Assembly (NCBI RefSeq): GCF_007280415.1
Contig: NZ_VKKU01000001.1
Location: 558,001-622,000 of the forward strand
Direction of reading: 5' to 3'
DNA from: Sphingorhabdus contaminans
GTDB taxonomy: Bacteria; Pseudomonadota; Alphaproteobacteria; Sphingomonadales; Sphingomonadaceae
Length of the DNA: 64,000 nucleotides
Shown here: piece by piece, positions 51,313 through 59,014 of the stretch
Layout of the letters: the number at the start of each line of letters is the position of its first letter
How positions within the stretch are numbered: position 1 is the first letter of the stretch
Position numbers and translations under genes: made by a program
Notes under the pieces: model-generated
Database searches by the model: none
Told to the model about the DNA's origin: nothing
What the model saw: the letters and a program-made list of their open reading frames with translations, nothing else

Positions 51313-51501
51313 TCAGGCGAGATAGCTGACAACGATAGGCCGTTGGGAGTGGGTGTATGCATTGACCTGGTTATCTTCCTGGTGATTGAACACCGAAATC
51401 GCATAGCTGGTGAAGATCATGGACATGGACAAGGCCACGGCCACCCAGAGACGGCTTTCGCTTTCTTTGAAGCTTTCCTGTGCTTTGTGTTCGGTGTTCA
51501 T
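51313..51501 (-). CDS. 62-residue single-span membrane protein, first gene of the psp operon
   Basis: A short gene whose ATG is preceded by AGGGAAGACCAAA. The product has a charged N-terminus (NTEHKAQESFKESESR), a membrane span at about 18-38 and a short polar, probably periplasmic, C-terminus. It lies between the sigma-54 promoter and pspA and so should be strongly induced by PspF. Not recognised; it lacks the coiled coil of the downstream small proteins. Confidence 0.68.
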   Translation of the reverse strand: MNTEHKAQESFKESESRLWVAVALSMSMIFTSYAISVFNHQEDNQVNAYTHSQRPIVVSYLA

Positions 51502-51553
51502 TTTGGTCTTCCCTTTGTTTGCTTTGCCTGCTTTTGCCGGCTTGCAAACAGTA

Positions 51554-51570
51554 TTGCAGGGAGCGTGCCA
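51554..51570 (-). promoter_or_regulatory. Sigma-54 promoter of the psp operon
   Basis: On the minus strand the sequence is TGGCACGCTCCCTGCAA, matching the recalled consensus TGGCACG-N4-TTGCA with the invariant GG and GC at correct spacing and one deviation. It lies 53 bases upstream of the 62-residue gene and 100 bases from divergent pspF, an enhancer-binding activator of sigma-54 RNA polymerase. Confidence 0.85.
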
Positions 51571-51670
51571 ATTTCAGTTTTTCGCGGAAATTAGCCAGTT
51601 TTTCATATTTATCGCCCATATCGACTAGTAAATATTGCTATTAGGTGGTGAAATATGCCAATCTTTAAAA

Positions 51671-52708
51671 ATGGAGCGTGATAGCCATCAATTTATCGGG
51701 CAGTCGTCCGCCTTTCTGGACGCGGTGGAGCGTGCCAGCCGGGCTGCGCCGCTGAACCGGCCTGTCCTTGTGGTTGGTGAGCGCGGGACGGGTAAGGAAT
51801 TGATCGCCGAACGTCTGCACCGCCTCAGCTCGCGCTGGGACGGCCCGCTGGTGACCATGAACTGCGCGGCGTTGCCGGAGACTCTGATCGAGGCGGAGCT
51901 GTTCGGGCATGAGGCAGGGGCCTTTACCGGTGCCACTCGCGCCCGCGAGGGGCGCTTTGAAGAGGCGGATGGCGGGACCCTGTTCCTGGACGAGCTCGGG
52001 ACGCTGAGCATGGGCGCGCAGGAAAGGTTGCTGCGCGCGGTCGAATATGGCGAGGTTACCCGCATCGGTTCCTCGCGCCCCGTCCGCGTCGATGTGCGCA
52101 TCGTGGCGGCGACAAACGAGCATCTGCCTAACATGGTCGAGGCGGGGAAATTCAGGGCCGACCTGCTGGACCGGCTCTGCTTCGAAGTCGTGACCTTGCC
52201 CCCCTTGCGGGTGCGGGAGGGCGATGTGGAGGTACTGTCCGACTATTTCGGCCGGCGCATGGCGGCGGAGCTGGGCTGGGATGGCTGGCCGGGATTTGGT
52301 GAGGTGGCGCGGCGGGCGATGGAGAATTATCTGTGGCCGGGCAATGTGCGCGAGCTGCGCAATGTTGTCGAACGCGCGGTCTATCGCTGGGCCGACCCCA
52401 GCCAGCCTGTCGACTATATCCAGTTCGATCCGTTCGAAAGTCCGTGGCGCGTGGGCATCGCCGCCGCCGCGCCGACCAATGTGCCGACCAGCAGGGACAA
52501 GGAAACCGCCGAACCCCGCTATTCCACAGACCTCAGCCAGTTGGTCGACGTCACCGATTTCCGGGAAGCGACCGAAAAATATGAAAAGGCGGTGCTGGAA
52601 CAGGCGCTCGCCAAATGCCGCTATAACCAGCGCCAGACCGCAAAGGCGCTCAACCTCAGCTATGACCAGCTACGGCACACGCTGAAAAAACACGACCTGC
52701 TGAATTAA
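51671..52708 (+). CDS. pspF: Psp operon transcriptional activator PspF
   Basis: A 345-residue bacterial enhancer-binding protein. The AAA+ domain begins at residue 1 with no receiver. Walker A is GERGTGKELIAERLH, the sigma-54-contacting loop is GAFTGA (in GHEAGAFTGATRA), and Walker B is GGTLFLDELG. A Fis-type helix-turn-helix closes the C-terminus (NQRQTAKALNLSYDQLRHTLKK). Absence of an input domain fits PspF, which is inhibited by PspA. ATG at 51671 is the family-length start; the frame opens at 51635. It is divergent from the operon it activates. Confidence 0.92.
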   Translation: MERDSHQFIGQSSAFLDAVERASRAAPLNRPVLVVGERGTGKELIAERLHRLSSRWDGPLVTMNCAALPETLIEAELFGHEAGAFTGATRAREGRFEEADGGTLFLDELGTLSMGAQERLLRAVEYGEVTRIGSSRPVRVDVRIVAATNEHLPNMVEAGKFRADLLDRLCFEVVTLPPLRVREGDVEVLSDYFGRRMAAELGWDGWPGFGEVARRAMENYLWPGNVRELRNVVERAVYRWADPSQPVDYIQFDPFESPWRVGIAAAAPTNVPTSRDKETAEPRYSTDLSQLVDVTDFREATEKYEKAVLEQALAKCRYNQRQTAKALNLSYDQLRHTLKKHDLLN

Positions 52709-52712
52709 AAAA

Positions 52713-52744
52713 AATCCCCCTCCGGTTAGGGAGAGGGATTTTTT
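52713..52744. terminator. Bidirectional terminator after pspF
   Basis: AATCCCCCTCC-GGTTA-GGGAGAGGGATT, a stem with one mismatch, flanked by an A-run on the left and a T-run on the right. It serves pspF and the convergent PuuD-like gene. Confidence 0.8.
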
Positions 52745-52770
52745 AGCATGCCCCGCTAAACGGAGGCGAC

Positions 52771-53337
52771 TTAGCCGCCGTTGGCGCTGACCATGCAGTA
52801 CAGCATCGGAATCGACAGCATCGTGTTGAGTCGCGAGGTCATCATGGCGGTGGTTGCCGCCTTCGCCTTGGTCGCATCGTCGGCTTCGACAATGCCCAGC
52901 GCCTTTTTCTGGTTCGGCCAGATGATGAACCAGACGTTGAACGCCATGATCACCGCCAGCCACATGCCAACGCCGATCAGCTTGAATGGCGACTGCAGGG
53001 TGAATGCCTGATGTGCATAACCGGCAAGAACCGCGACGATCAGGCCTGTCAACACCGTCAACGCCGCGCCCCAGCGGAAGAAGAACAGAGCCGCCGGTGC
53101 AATATGCTTCGATACGCCGGGTTTCAGTTCGGCGGGAATTTTCGGCATGGTCGGGATCTGCACAAAGTTGAAATAATAGAGCAACCCGATCCAGACGATG
53201 CCGAAGAAGGTGTGCAGCCAGCGTGTGACAGCCTGAGCGGTTACTTCATCGGCGCCGTGCACCGAAAACATGACGCCAAAGGCCAGTATGAGGCCTGCCA
53301 CCAGCACCAGATGCAAATTTCCAAAAAACTTTGCCAT
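52771..53337 (-). CDS. PuuD-like (urate oxidase N-terminal/DUF989) membrane protein
   Basis: A 188-residue protein with about five membrane spans. Conserved features include VTRWLHTFFGIVWIGLLYYFNFVQIP, LFFFRWGAALTVLTG and FNVWFIIWPNQKKALG, typical of the membrane domain of the PuuD urate hydroxylase family. The C-terminal cytochrome c domain of true PuuD is absent, so urate oxidation cannot be assumed. A conserved histidine in span two may bind haem. Confidence 0.75.
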   Translation of the reverse strand: MAKFFGNLHLVLVAGLILAFGVMFSVHGADEVTAQAVTRWLHTFFGIVWIGLLYYFNFVQIPTMPKIPAELKPGVSKHIAPAALFFFRWGAALTVLTGLIVAVLAGYAHQAFTLQSPFKLIGVGMWLAVIMAFNVWFIIWPNQKKALGIVEADDATKAKAATTAMMTSRLNTMLSIPMLYCMVSANGG

Positions 53338-53395
53338 TCCAAATCCCCTATATTGAACGTCTTTATACCCTCAGCCTAGCCAAGCGCGGGTTGTC

Positions 53396-54025
53396 TTACA
53401 AGCCGGGCGTGCCCCCATCTTTTGTTTGGTCGCCCAAATTCAAACCATGCCGCAACAGCATGGGGATGTTTGCCATGGCAAACAAAAAGGTGAGAGCCGG
53501 AAGCCCGAAGGTTTTTACCGTTATATACTGGTCACTGGTCAGCAACGGGATCATCACCTCGTTCAAGCCGGCAAGAAACAGGAAAAACAGGCCCCAGCTC
53601 AACGACAATTTGAGCCAGCCTTGCTCGCTCAGTCCGTCATAGGCTTGTTCCAGAAGATATTTCAGAGCAGGTTTCGACCGGAGCCAGCCGACCAGAATGA
53701 TCGCCGCAAAGAGCAGATAGACGGCCGTTGCCTTATGCTGGATGAATCCGAAATCGCGGAACCAAAGGGTCAACGCGCCGAAACCGATCACAAATACCGC
53801 CGACATCTTCATCATCGGCGAGATGCGTCCGATCTTCCACTTGGACACGATCATGGCGATCACAATCGCAACCATGAAGGCGGCGGTACCAACCAAGGGC
53901 CCTTGCACGGGGTCGGTGTCGGAATGACCGAAGCGCGAACCCAGAAAGAAGATCAGCAGCGGACCGAAATCGAGCGCGAAGTTAAGCAGGCCGGAGGGCT
54001 TTTTTGCCGTCTGTTCGGATGTCAT
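53396..54025 (-). CDS. yciB: Inner membrane-spanning protein YciB (septation protein A family)
   Basis: A 209-residue protein of the YciB/IspZ family with five or six spans and the family blocks LNFALDFGPLLIFFLG, the KWKIGRISPMMKMS loop, and GLNEVMIPLLTSDQYITVKTFGLP. Homologues affect cell-envelope synthesis and septation. The start overlaps the ftsY stop by 4 bases, so it ends a tightly packed dapF-mtaB-ftsY-yciB operon. Confidence 0.9.
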   Translation of the reverse strand: MTSEQTAKKPSGLLNFALDFGPLLIFFLGSRFGHSDTDPVQGPLVGTAAFMVAIVIAMIVSKWKIGRISPMMKMSAVFVIGFGALTLWFRDFGFIQHKATAVYLLFAAIILVGWLRSKPALKYLLEQAYDGLSEQGWLKLSLSWGLFFLFLAGLNEVMIPLLTSDQYITVKTFGLPALTFLFAMANIPMLLRHGLNLGDQTKDGGTPGL

Positions 54026-54954
54026 TGCGCACCGCCGCTAATCGCGCGGGCAAGATCCTGCGCGTTAAAGGGGCGCAGGTCATCAATGGTTTCGCCCACA
54101 CCAATGGCGTGGATAGGCAGGCCGAACTGCTTGGCCGCCGCAACCAAAATGCCGCCGCGTGCGCTGCCGTCCAACTTGGTCATGACAAGGCCGGTAACAT
54201 TGGCGACTTCCTTGAAAATCTCGATCTGCGACAGGGCATTTTGTCCCGTCGTCGCATCCAGGACGAGCACAACATCATGGGGCGCCTCGGGGTTGAGGCG
54301 GCCCAGCACGCGCCGGATTTTGGCCAGCTCGTCCATCAACTCGCGCTTGTTCTGCAAACGACCCGCGGTATCGACGATCAGGACATCGATGCCTTCGGCT
54401 GTGGCGCGCTTGACCGCGTCGAACACGACACCTGCGGCATCGCCTCCTTCGGGGCCGGTAACGATGGGCACGCCGATGCGCTCTGCCCACACCTTCAACT
54501 GGCCGATGGCGGCGGCACGGAATGTATCGCCTGCGGCCAGCATGACGCCATAATCCTGTTCGAGGAAAAGATGCGCGAGTTTGGCTATCGTCGTCGTCTT
54601 GCCCGATCCGTTCACCCCGATCACAAGGATGACTTGCGGGCGCGGGAATGCATCAATGTCCAGTGGCTCTGCGACCGGTGCCAGCACGGCTGCAATCTCG
54701 TCCTCGACAATCTGGCGAATACCTTCGGCGTCGATGCCCTTGTCAAAACGGCCCGTGGCAATCTTGTCGCGTATCTGGGCGGCCATCGCCGGGCCGAGGT
54801 CCGATGCAATCAATGCATCTTCAATCTCGTCAAGGTCTGCGGCGTCAAGCTTTGCCTTGGTCACCAACCCTGTAATATTATCGGTCAGTTTGCTGGATGT
54901 TTTCTTGAGCCCGCCAAACAGCCGGTCTTTCCAACCTGCCTTCTCTTCGCTCAT
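54022..54954 (-). CDS. ftsY: Signal recognition particle receptor FtsY
   Basis: A 310-residue SRP receptor GTPase that docks ribosome-nascent-chain-SRP complexes at the membrane. The NG domain shows GVNGSGKTTTIAKLAH (P-loop), DTFRAAAIGQL, DTAGRLQNK, TKLDGSARGG and the C-terminal GVGETIDDLRPF. The acidic A domain of E. coli FtsY is almost absent, as in other short FtsY proteins. Overlaps both neighbours by 4 bases. Its partner ffh is also in this window. Confidence 0.95.
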   Translation of the reverse strand: MSEEKAGWKDRLFGGLKKTSSKLTDNITGLVTKAKLDAADLDEIEDALIASDLGPAMAAQIRDKIATGRFDKGIDAEGIRQIVEDEIAAVLAPVAEPLDIDAFPRPQVILVIGVNGSGKTTTIAKLAHLFLEQDYGVMLAAGDTFRAAAIGQLKVWAERIGVPIVTGPEGGDAAGVVFDAVKRATAEGIDVLIVDTAGRLQNKRELMDELAKIRRVLGRLNPEAPHDVVLVLDATTGQNALSQIEIFKEVANVTGLVMTKLDGSARGGILVAAAKQFGLPIHAIGVGETIDDLRPFNAQDLARAISGGAQ

Positions 54955-56204
54955 GCAATGACCTCTGCGTGCAAACTTCCGTCCTTCACTTCAACAATGC
55001 GGGCCGACACGATGCTGCCTTCGGGCATTGGCCTGTCCAGACCCACATAAGCAAAATTTTCCGCATGACCAGCACGACCGCCTCGTTCGACCGCAATTTT
55101 CTGCACGGACCCTGTCAGGCTGTTCAGCCATTGGGTGCGCTCGGTTGCAACCGCTTCCCGCAATGCCCGGGCGCGGGCCTTGATATCGGCGGCAGGAACC
55201 TGAGGCATTTTCGCCGCGGGCGTGCCCAATTTGGGCGAGTAGGGGAAAATATGGCCGTGCACGATCTGGCATTGGCGGACCAGATCAAGGCTGTTCTGGA
55301 ACATTGCATCATCTTCGGTTGGGAAACCGGCAATGATGTCGGCGCCTATGGCGATTTCCGGACGCTGGGATTTCATCCGCGCCACAAGATCAATGGCCAT
55401 TTCACGGCTATGTCGGCGCTTCATCCGTTTAAGGATCATATTGTCGCCTGCCTGCAGAGATAGATGCACATGCGGCATCAGACGCGGCTCGCCTGTCAGC
55501 AGGGCAAAAAGACGCTCGTCAATTTCCACGCCGTCAATGGAGGAAAGGCGCAAGCGTTCCAAATCCGGAACCAGCTTCAATATCCGTTCCACCAGCAATC
55601 CCAGATTGCCCTTGCCGGGCAGGTCGGGGCCATAGCTGGTGACATCCACGCCGGTCAGAACGACTTCTTTAAAGCCTTTGTCGACTAGGGTGCGGATATG
55701 TTCGATAACACTGCCCGCCGGGACCGACCGGCTGTTGCCGCGTCCAAAGGGTATGATGCAGAATGTGCACCGGTGGTCGCATCCATTCTGTACCTCGACA
55801 AAGGCGCGGGTCTTTCCCGAATAGGCGGTGACCAGATGCGGGGCCGTCTGCTGCAACGTCATGATGTCGGACACCACGACAGGACGTTCGGGGTTCCGCA
55901 CAATCTGGTTGAGCAGGGCAGGGTCCTGCTTTTCGGCGTTGCCAAAAATGGCCGATACTTCGGGCATATTCCGGAATGTATCGGGCTCTACCTGCGCAGC
56001 GCAGCCGGTGACCATGATACGGGCATCGGGACGCCGTTTGCGGGCCTGCCGGATCGCCTGGCGGGTCTGGCGCACCGCTTCATTTGTCACCGCGCAACTG
56101 TTGACGATGACTATATCGTCCTGATCCGCCAGTTGTTCGGCCAGCGCATTGCTTTCAGCGAGATTGAGGCGGCAGCCCATGCTGATGACTTCAATCTGGC
56201 TCAC
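54951..56204 (-). CDS. mtaB: tRNA t6A37 methylthiotransferase MtaB
   Basis: A 417-residue radical-SAM enzyme that converts t6A37 to ms2t6A37 in tRNAs reading ANN codons. The N-terminal UPF0004 domain (MGCRLNLAESNALAEQL, VNSCAVTNEA, VTGCAAQ) supplies three Cys ligands; the radical-SAM motif is CDHRCTFC; a TRAM-like region closes the C-terminus. MtaB, rather than MiaB, is favoured by the RLNLAESN start. Coupled by 4-base overlaps to dapF and ftsY. Confidence 0.92.
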   Translation of the reverse strand: MSQIEVISMGCRLNLAESNALAEQLADQDDIVIVNSCAVTNEAVRQTRQAIRQARKRRPDARIMVTGCAAQVEPDTFRNMPEVSAIFGNAEKQDPALLNQIVRNPERPVVVSDIMTLQQTAPHLVTAYSGKTRAFVEVQNGCDHRCTFCIIPFGRGNSRSVPAGSVIEHIRTLVDKGFKEVVLTGVDVTSYGPDLPGKGNLGLLVERILKLVPDLERLRLSSIDGVEIDERLFALLTGEPRLMPHVHLSLQAGDNMILKRMKRRHSREMAIDLVARMKSQRPEIAIGADIIAGFPTEDDAMFQNSLDLVRQCQIVHGHIFPYSPKLGTPAAKMPQVPAADIKARARALREAVATERTQWLNSLTGSVQKIAVERGGRAGHAENFAYVGLDRPMPEGSIVSARIVEVKDGSLHAEVIA

Positions 56205-57007
56205 CCGAAATCATCCCAGTCAACTTCGCCCATGAAAACATAGGTCGCCCCGCCGGTCATCTCGATCGGACCGCCGGGTGTCCAGCCAATGGTCAAATCA
56301 CCACCGGCCTGATGCACGGTCACAGGGGATGCGACTTTACCCTGACGTATCGCGGCAATGGCGGTGGCGCAGGCTCCGGTGCCGCAGGCGCGTGTTTCGC
56401 CAACACCCCGTTCCCAGACGCGCAAAAACAGTTCCCCATTGCGTATCGACGCAACGTTGACATTCACGCGCTCGGGAAAGGCAGCATCATGCTCAATCTG
56501 CGGTCCCAAATGGGCCAGATCGACCGCATCTGCGTTCGCAACGAAAAAGATGGCATGCGGATTGCCGACATTGACCGCCATCGGGCTGGCGAGTTCGTCC
56601 CAGGCCATGGGCATTGCCGCGCTGTCCATCGCAAATGCGAGCGGAATGTCCTGCCAGTCGAAACGCGGCGGCGGCATTTGCAGGGTGATGCTGTTTTGAC
56701 CGTAGGTGCCGTCAATTTTTCCGCCATCGGTTTCAATTGTGGCATCTTGCCCAAGTAGGGAGACCACGCACCGGGTTGCGTTGCCGCAGGATTCTACCTC
56801 GCTGCCATCCTGATTGAAAATGCGCATCCGGACGGTTGCCACATCGGACGGTTCAAGCAGGATCAACTGGTCGCAACCAACGCCGGTTTTACGGTCTGCC
56901 AACGCTTTTGCACGTGCCGCTGTCATCTCCACAGGGGAGGTACGGGTATCAATGATCACGAAATCATTGCCCAATCCATGCATTTTATGAAAATTGCCAC
57001 GCGCCAT
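56201..57007 (-). CDS. dapF: Diaminopimelate epimerase
   Basis: A 268-residue epimerase that interconverts LL- and meso-diaminopimelate for lysine and peptidoglycan. Two catalytic cysteines sit in ESCGNATRCV and ETRACGTGACA, and the start FHKMHGLGNDFVIID is typical. First gene of the dapF-mtaB-ftsY-yciB operon. ATG at 57007 agrees with family length. Confidence 0.95.
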   Translation of the reverse strand: MARGNFHKMHGLGNDFVIIDTRTSPVEMTAARAKALADRKTGVGCDQLILLEPSDVATVRMRIFNQDGSEVESCGNATRCVVSLLGQDATIETDGGKIDGTYGQNSITLQMPPPRFDWQDIPLAFAMDSAAMPMAWDELASPMAVNVGNPHAIFFVANADAVDLAHLGPQIEHDAAFPERVNVNVASIRNGELFLRVWERGVGETRACGTGACATAIAAIRQGKVASPVTVHQAGGDLTIGWTPGGPIEMTGGATYVFMGEVDWDDFG

Positions 57008-57078
57008 GCCGCGCGATTTAGGGGCAGTGTGCTCTCAAGTCCAGAATTCATCCATTGTCCGGCGGGACAAATGGGCAA

Positions 57079-58707
57079 TCAGGACGCCTTGCGCTCCGTA
57101 TAGTCGTCCTGCCGTGCCGCTTCCGTACCGTTCTGGCGACGACGGCTGGGTATCAGGTCCTTTTGGGCCAATATGGTGCGAACCTGATCAATGTTCATTG
57201 GCTGGCCGAAATACCAGCCTTGTCCTTTTGTGCAGCCTAGAGCCTTCAGCTTGGCAATGCTTTCCTCATCCTCGATACCTTCTGCCGTGATTGGCACGTC
57301 CAGGCTTGCACCAAGGCCGGCAATGGCACTGACAATCGCGGCGCTTTCGGCATTTTCGAACATGGATGAAACAAAACTGCGGTCGATCTTGATCCGGTCA
57401 AACGGCAGCGCGCGCAAATGGGCGAGCGAGCTGTAACCGGTGCCGAAATCATCCAGCGCGATGCGGATACCCTGATTTTTGAGGCTTCCGACAATCGACT
57501 GGGCGAGGCTCAGATTCTTGAACAGCGAGCTTTCGGTTATTTCCACTTCCAGACGGCTGGCCGGAAAGCCGGTTTCCACCAAAAGCTTCACGATTTTTTG
57601 TGCAAGCCACGGGTCCTTCAACTGGACAGGCGAAATATTGACGGAAATGGTCAGTTTCGGGTCCCAGTTCTTCGCTTCGATCATGGCCTTGCGGATGATG
57701 CTCATCGAAAGGTCACCGATCATTCCCGTTTCTTCTGCGACAGGGATGAAGTCATCGGGTGAAATCAGGCCGCGGACGGGTGATACCCAGCGGGCCAGCA
57801 TTTCAAATCCGACCAGTTCGCCGGTATTCAAATCGATCTGCTGTTCGAAATAGGGCACAAATTCTTCGTTCGGAATGGCGGCACGAATGTCACCCTCCAG
57901 CGAGTTGCGCGACCGCAATTCGACTTCCATGCCGCTTTCAAACCAGTTGAAACCGTTTCGTCCATTCTTTTTCGCCGCGTAGAGCGCGATATCGGCGCGG
58001 CGGATCAGCATGTCGATCGAGTCACAATCAATTTCGGGACGGCTTATGCCAATGGATGCTGTGACCGTCTGTTCGCTGTCAGAAATCATGACCGGGCGGG
58101 CAAGTGCCTCGACCAGATCTTCTGCAACGCGGTCCACCGATTCCGGATATTCGGGTTCAAATACCATGCAGATGCCGAATTCGTCGCCGCCCAGACGGGC
58201 GATCACACTGCTGGGTGGTACGACGTCGCGCATGCGGTCGGCAATCTCGCGCAGCAGGAAATCGCCACAATCATGGCCGTAAATGTCGTTGACCTTTTTG
58301 AACCCGTCCAGGTCGACCATAAGGAACGCGATGGATTTGCCGCGACGCGACGCCCGGGCGCTCAGTTCCGCGGTTTTTTCCTTGATGGCACGGCGATTGA
58401 ACAAATTGGTCAACGGATCGGTCATTGCCATATGCTGCGCGCGCACTTCGGCCTTGCGGTACACGTCGATCTCGTCGCTCAGCGCGCTCGTGCGGCGCCA
58501 GATAAGCAGAATAAGCGCGATATTGAGCAAAAGAGCGGTGACCATCACCTGGTCCGTACCCTGATGGCTCACCCCGATAATGGAACGGACCGTTTGGGCG
58601 CCAACCTCGCCACCAATTGCCACAAACATGGCAATCGCGGCAAACATGACTACACCGTACATGACGCTGCGGCTTTTTCCCGCTGGCGTCACTTTGGGCA
58701 ATGCCAT
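57079..58707 (-). CDS. Membrane-anchored GGDEF-EAL cyclic-di-GMP enzyme
   Basis: A 542-residue protein: two membrane spans (about 14-35 and 48-68), a GGDEF domain with intact RLGGDEFGI and an EAL domain with GFEMLARW (EML for EAL), NISPVQL, EITESSLF, DDFGTGYSSL and AEGIE. Both active sites look complete, so it could make and degrade cyclic di-GMP. No RxxD inhibitory site precedes GGDEF. ATG at 58707 has GAGG 8 bases upstream; in-frame ATGs at 58737 and 58773 are alternatives. Confidence 0.9.
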   Translation of the reverse strand: MALPKVTPAGKSRSVMYGVVMFAAIAMFVAIGGEVGAQTVRSIIGVSHQGTDQVMVTALLLNIALILLIWRRTSALSDEIDVYRKAEVRAQHMAMTDPLTNLFNRRAIKEKTAELSARASRRGKSIAFLMVDLDGFKKVNDIYGHDCGDFLLREIADRMRDVVPPSSVIARLGGDEFGICMVFEPEYPESVDRVAEDLVEALARPVMISDSEQTVTASIGISRPEIDCDSIDMLIRRADIALYAAKKNGRNGFNWFESGMEVELRSRNSLEGDIRAAIPNEEFVPYFEQQIDLNTGELVGFEMLARWVSPVRGLISPDDFIPVAEETGMIGDLSMSIIRKAMIEAKNWDPKLTISVNISPVQLKDPWLAQKIVKLLVETGFPASRLEVEITESSLFKNLSLAQSIVGSLKNQGIRIALDDFGTGYSSLAHLRALPFDRIKIDRSFVSSMFENAESAAIVSAIAGLGASLDVPITAEGIEDEESIAKLKALGCTKGQGWYFGQPMNIDQVRTILAQKDLIPSRRRQNGTEAARQDDYTERKAS

Positions 58708-58894
58708 ATTTTCTGCCTCAGATGGCTGTTGTTCCATAGCTTTTGCACGTTCCAATCGGGCACGTCCATGCACCTGGAAAGGTCAAGATTTGATTAAGTT
58801 CCGTTCAGTATAAGGTTCAAAAGGGATCGATCGGCCTGTTTGCGCAAAGAATCTTGCAATTGGCTACCTTTCCGACTAAGGCGGCGCCAAGCGG

Positions 58895-58906
58895 GCGAAG
58901 GTTCGC
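58895..58906. repeat. Palindromic repeat copy 1 upstream of ffh
   Basis: GCGAAGGTTCGC, two 5-base arms around GG. An identical copy starts 52 bases downstream, close to five helical turns, so both would face the same side of the DNA. Confidence 0.45.
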
Positions 58907-58946
58907 AACTGAAATTATGGAAAATCAATCTTTTCCAGGCTGGTCG

Positions 58947-58958
58947 GCGAAGGTTCGC
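58947..58958. repeat. Palindromic repeat copy 2 upstream of ffh
   Basis: Second identical GCGAAGGTTCGC, 57 bases before the ffh ATG. The pair could be operator sites or short transcript hairpins. Confidence 0.45.
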
Positions 58959-59014
58959 TCACCGGCTTTTTGTTCGTTTATGCCCTGAATGGGGCATTTT
59001 GGTAAGGAAGACGC

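Larger units (their letters stand above)
58708..59014. other. Divergent intergenic region with paired palindromes upstream of ffh
   Basis: A 307-base stretch (shorter if the GGDEF-EAL gene starts further upstream). It contains two copies of a 12-base palindrome described separately. I find no tRNA, rRNA or SRP RNA here; the conserved SRP RNA GGAA-loop hairpin is absent. Confidence 0.4.

Noticed and set aside
51635-51670. Longer PspF start upstream of ATG 51671
   Set aside because: The added residues lack family similarity; the AAA+ domain of PspF begins close to the N-terminus.
58780-59014. SRP (4.5S) RNA gene near ffh
   Set aside because: The conserved SRP RNA apical hairpin and GGAA loop are not seen; the palindromes do not form that structure.
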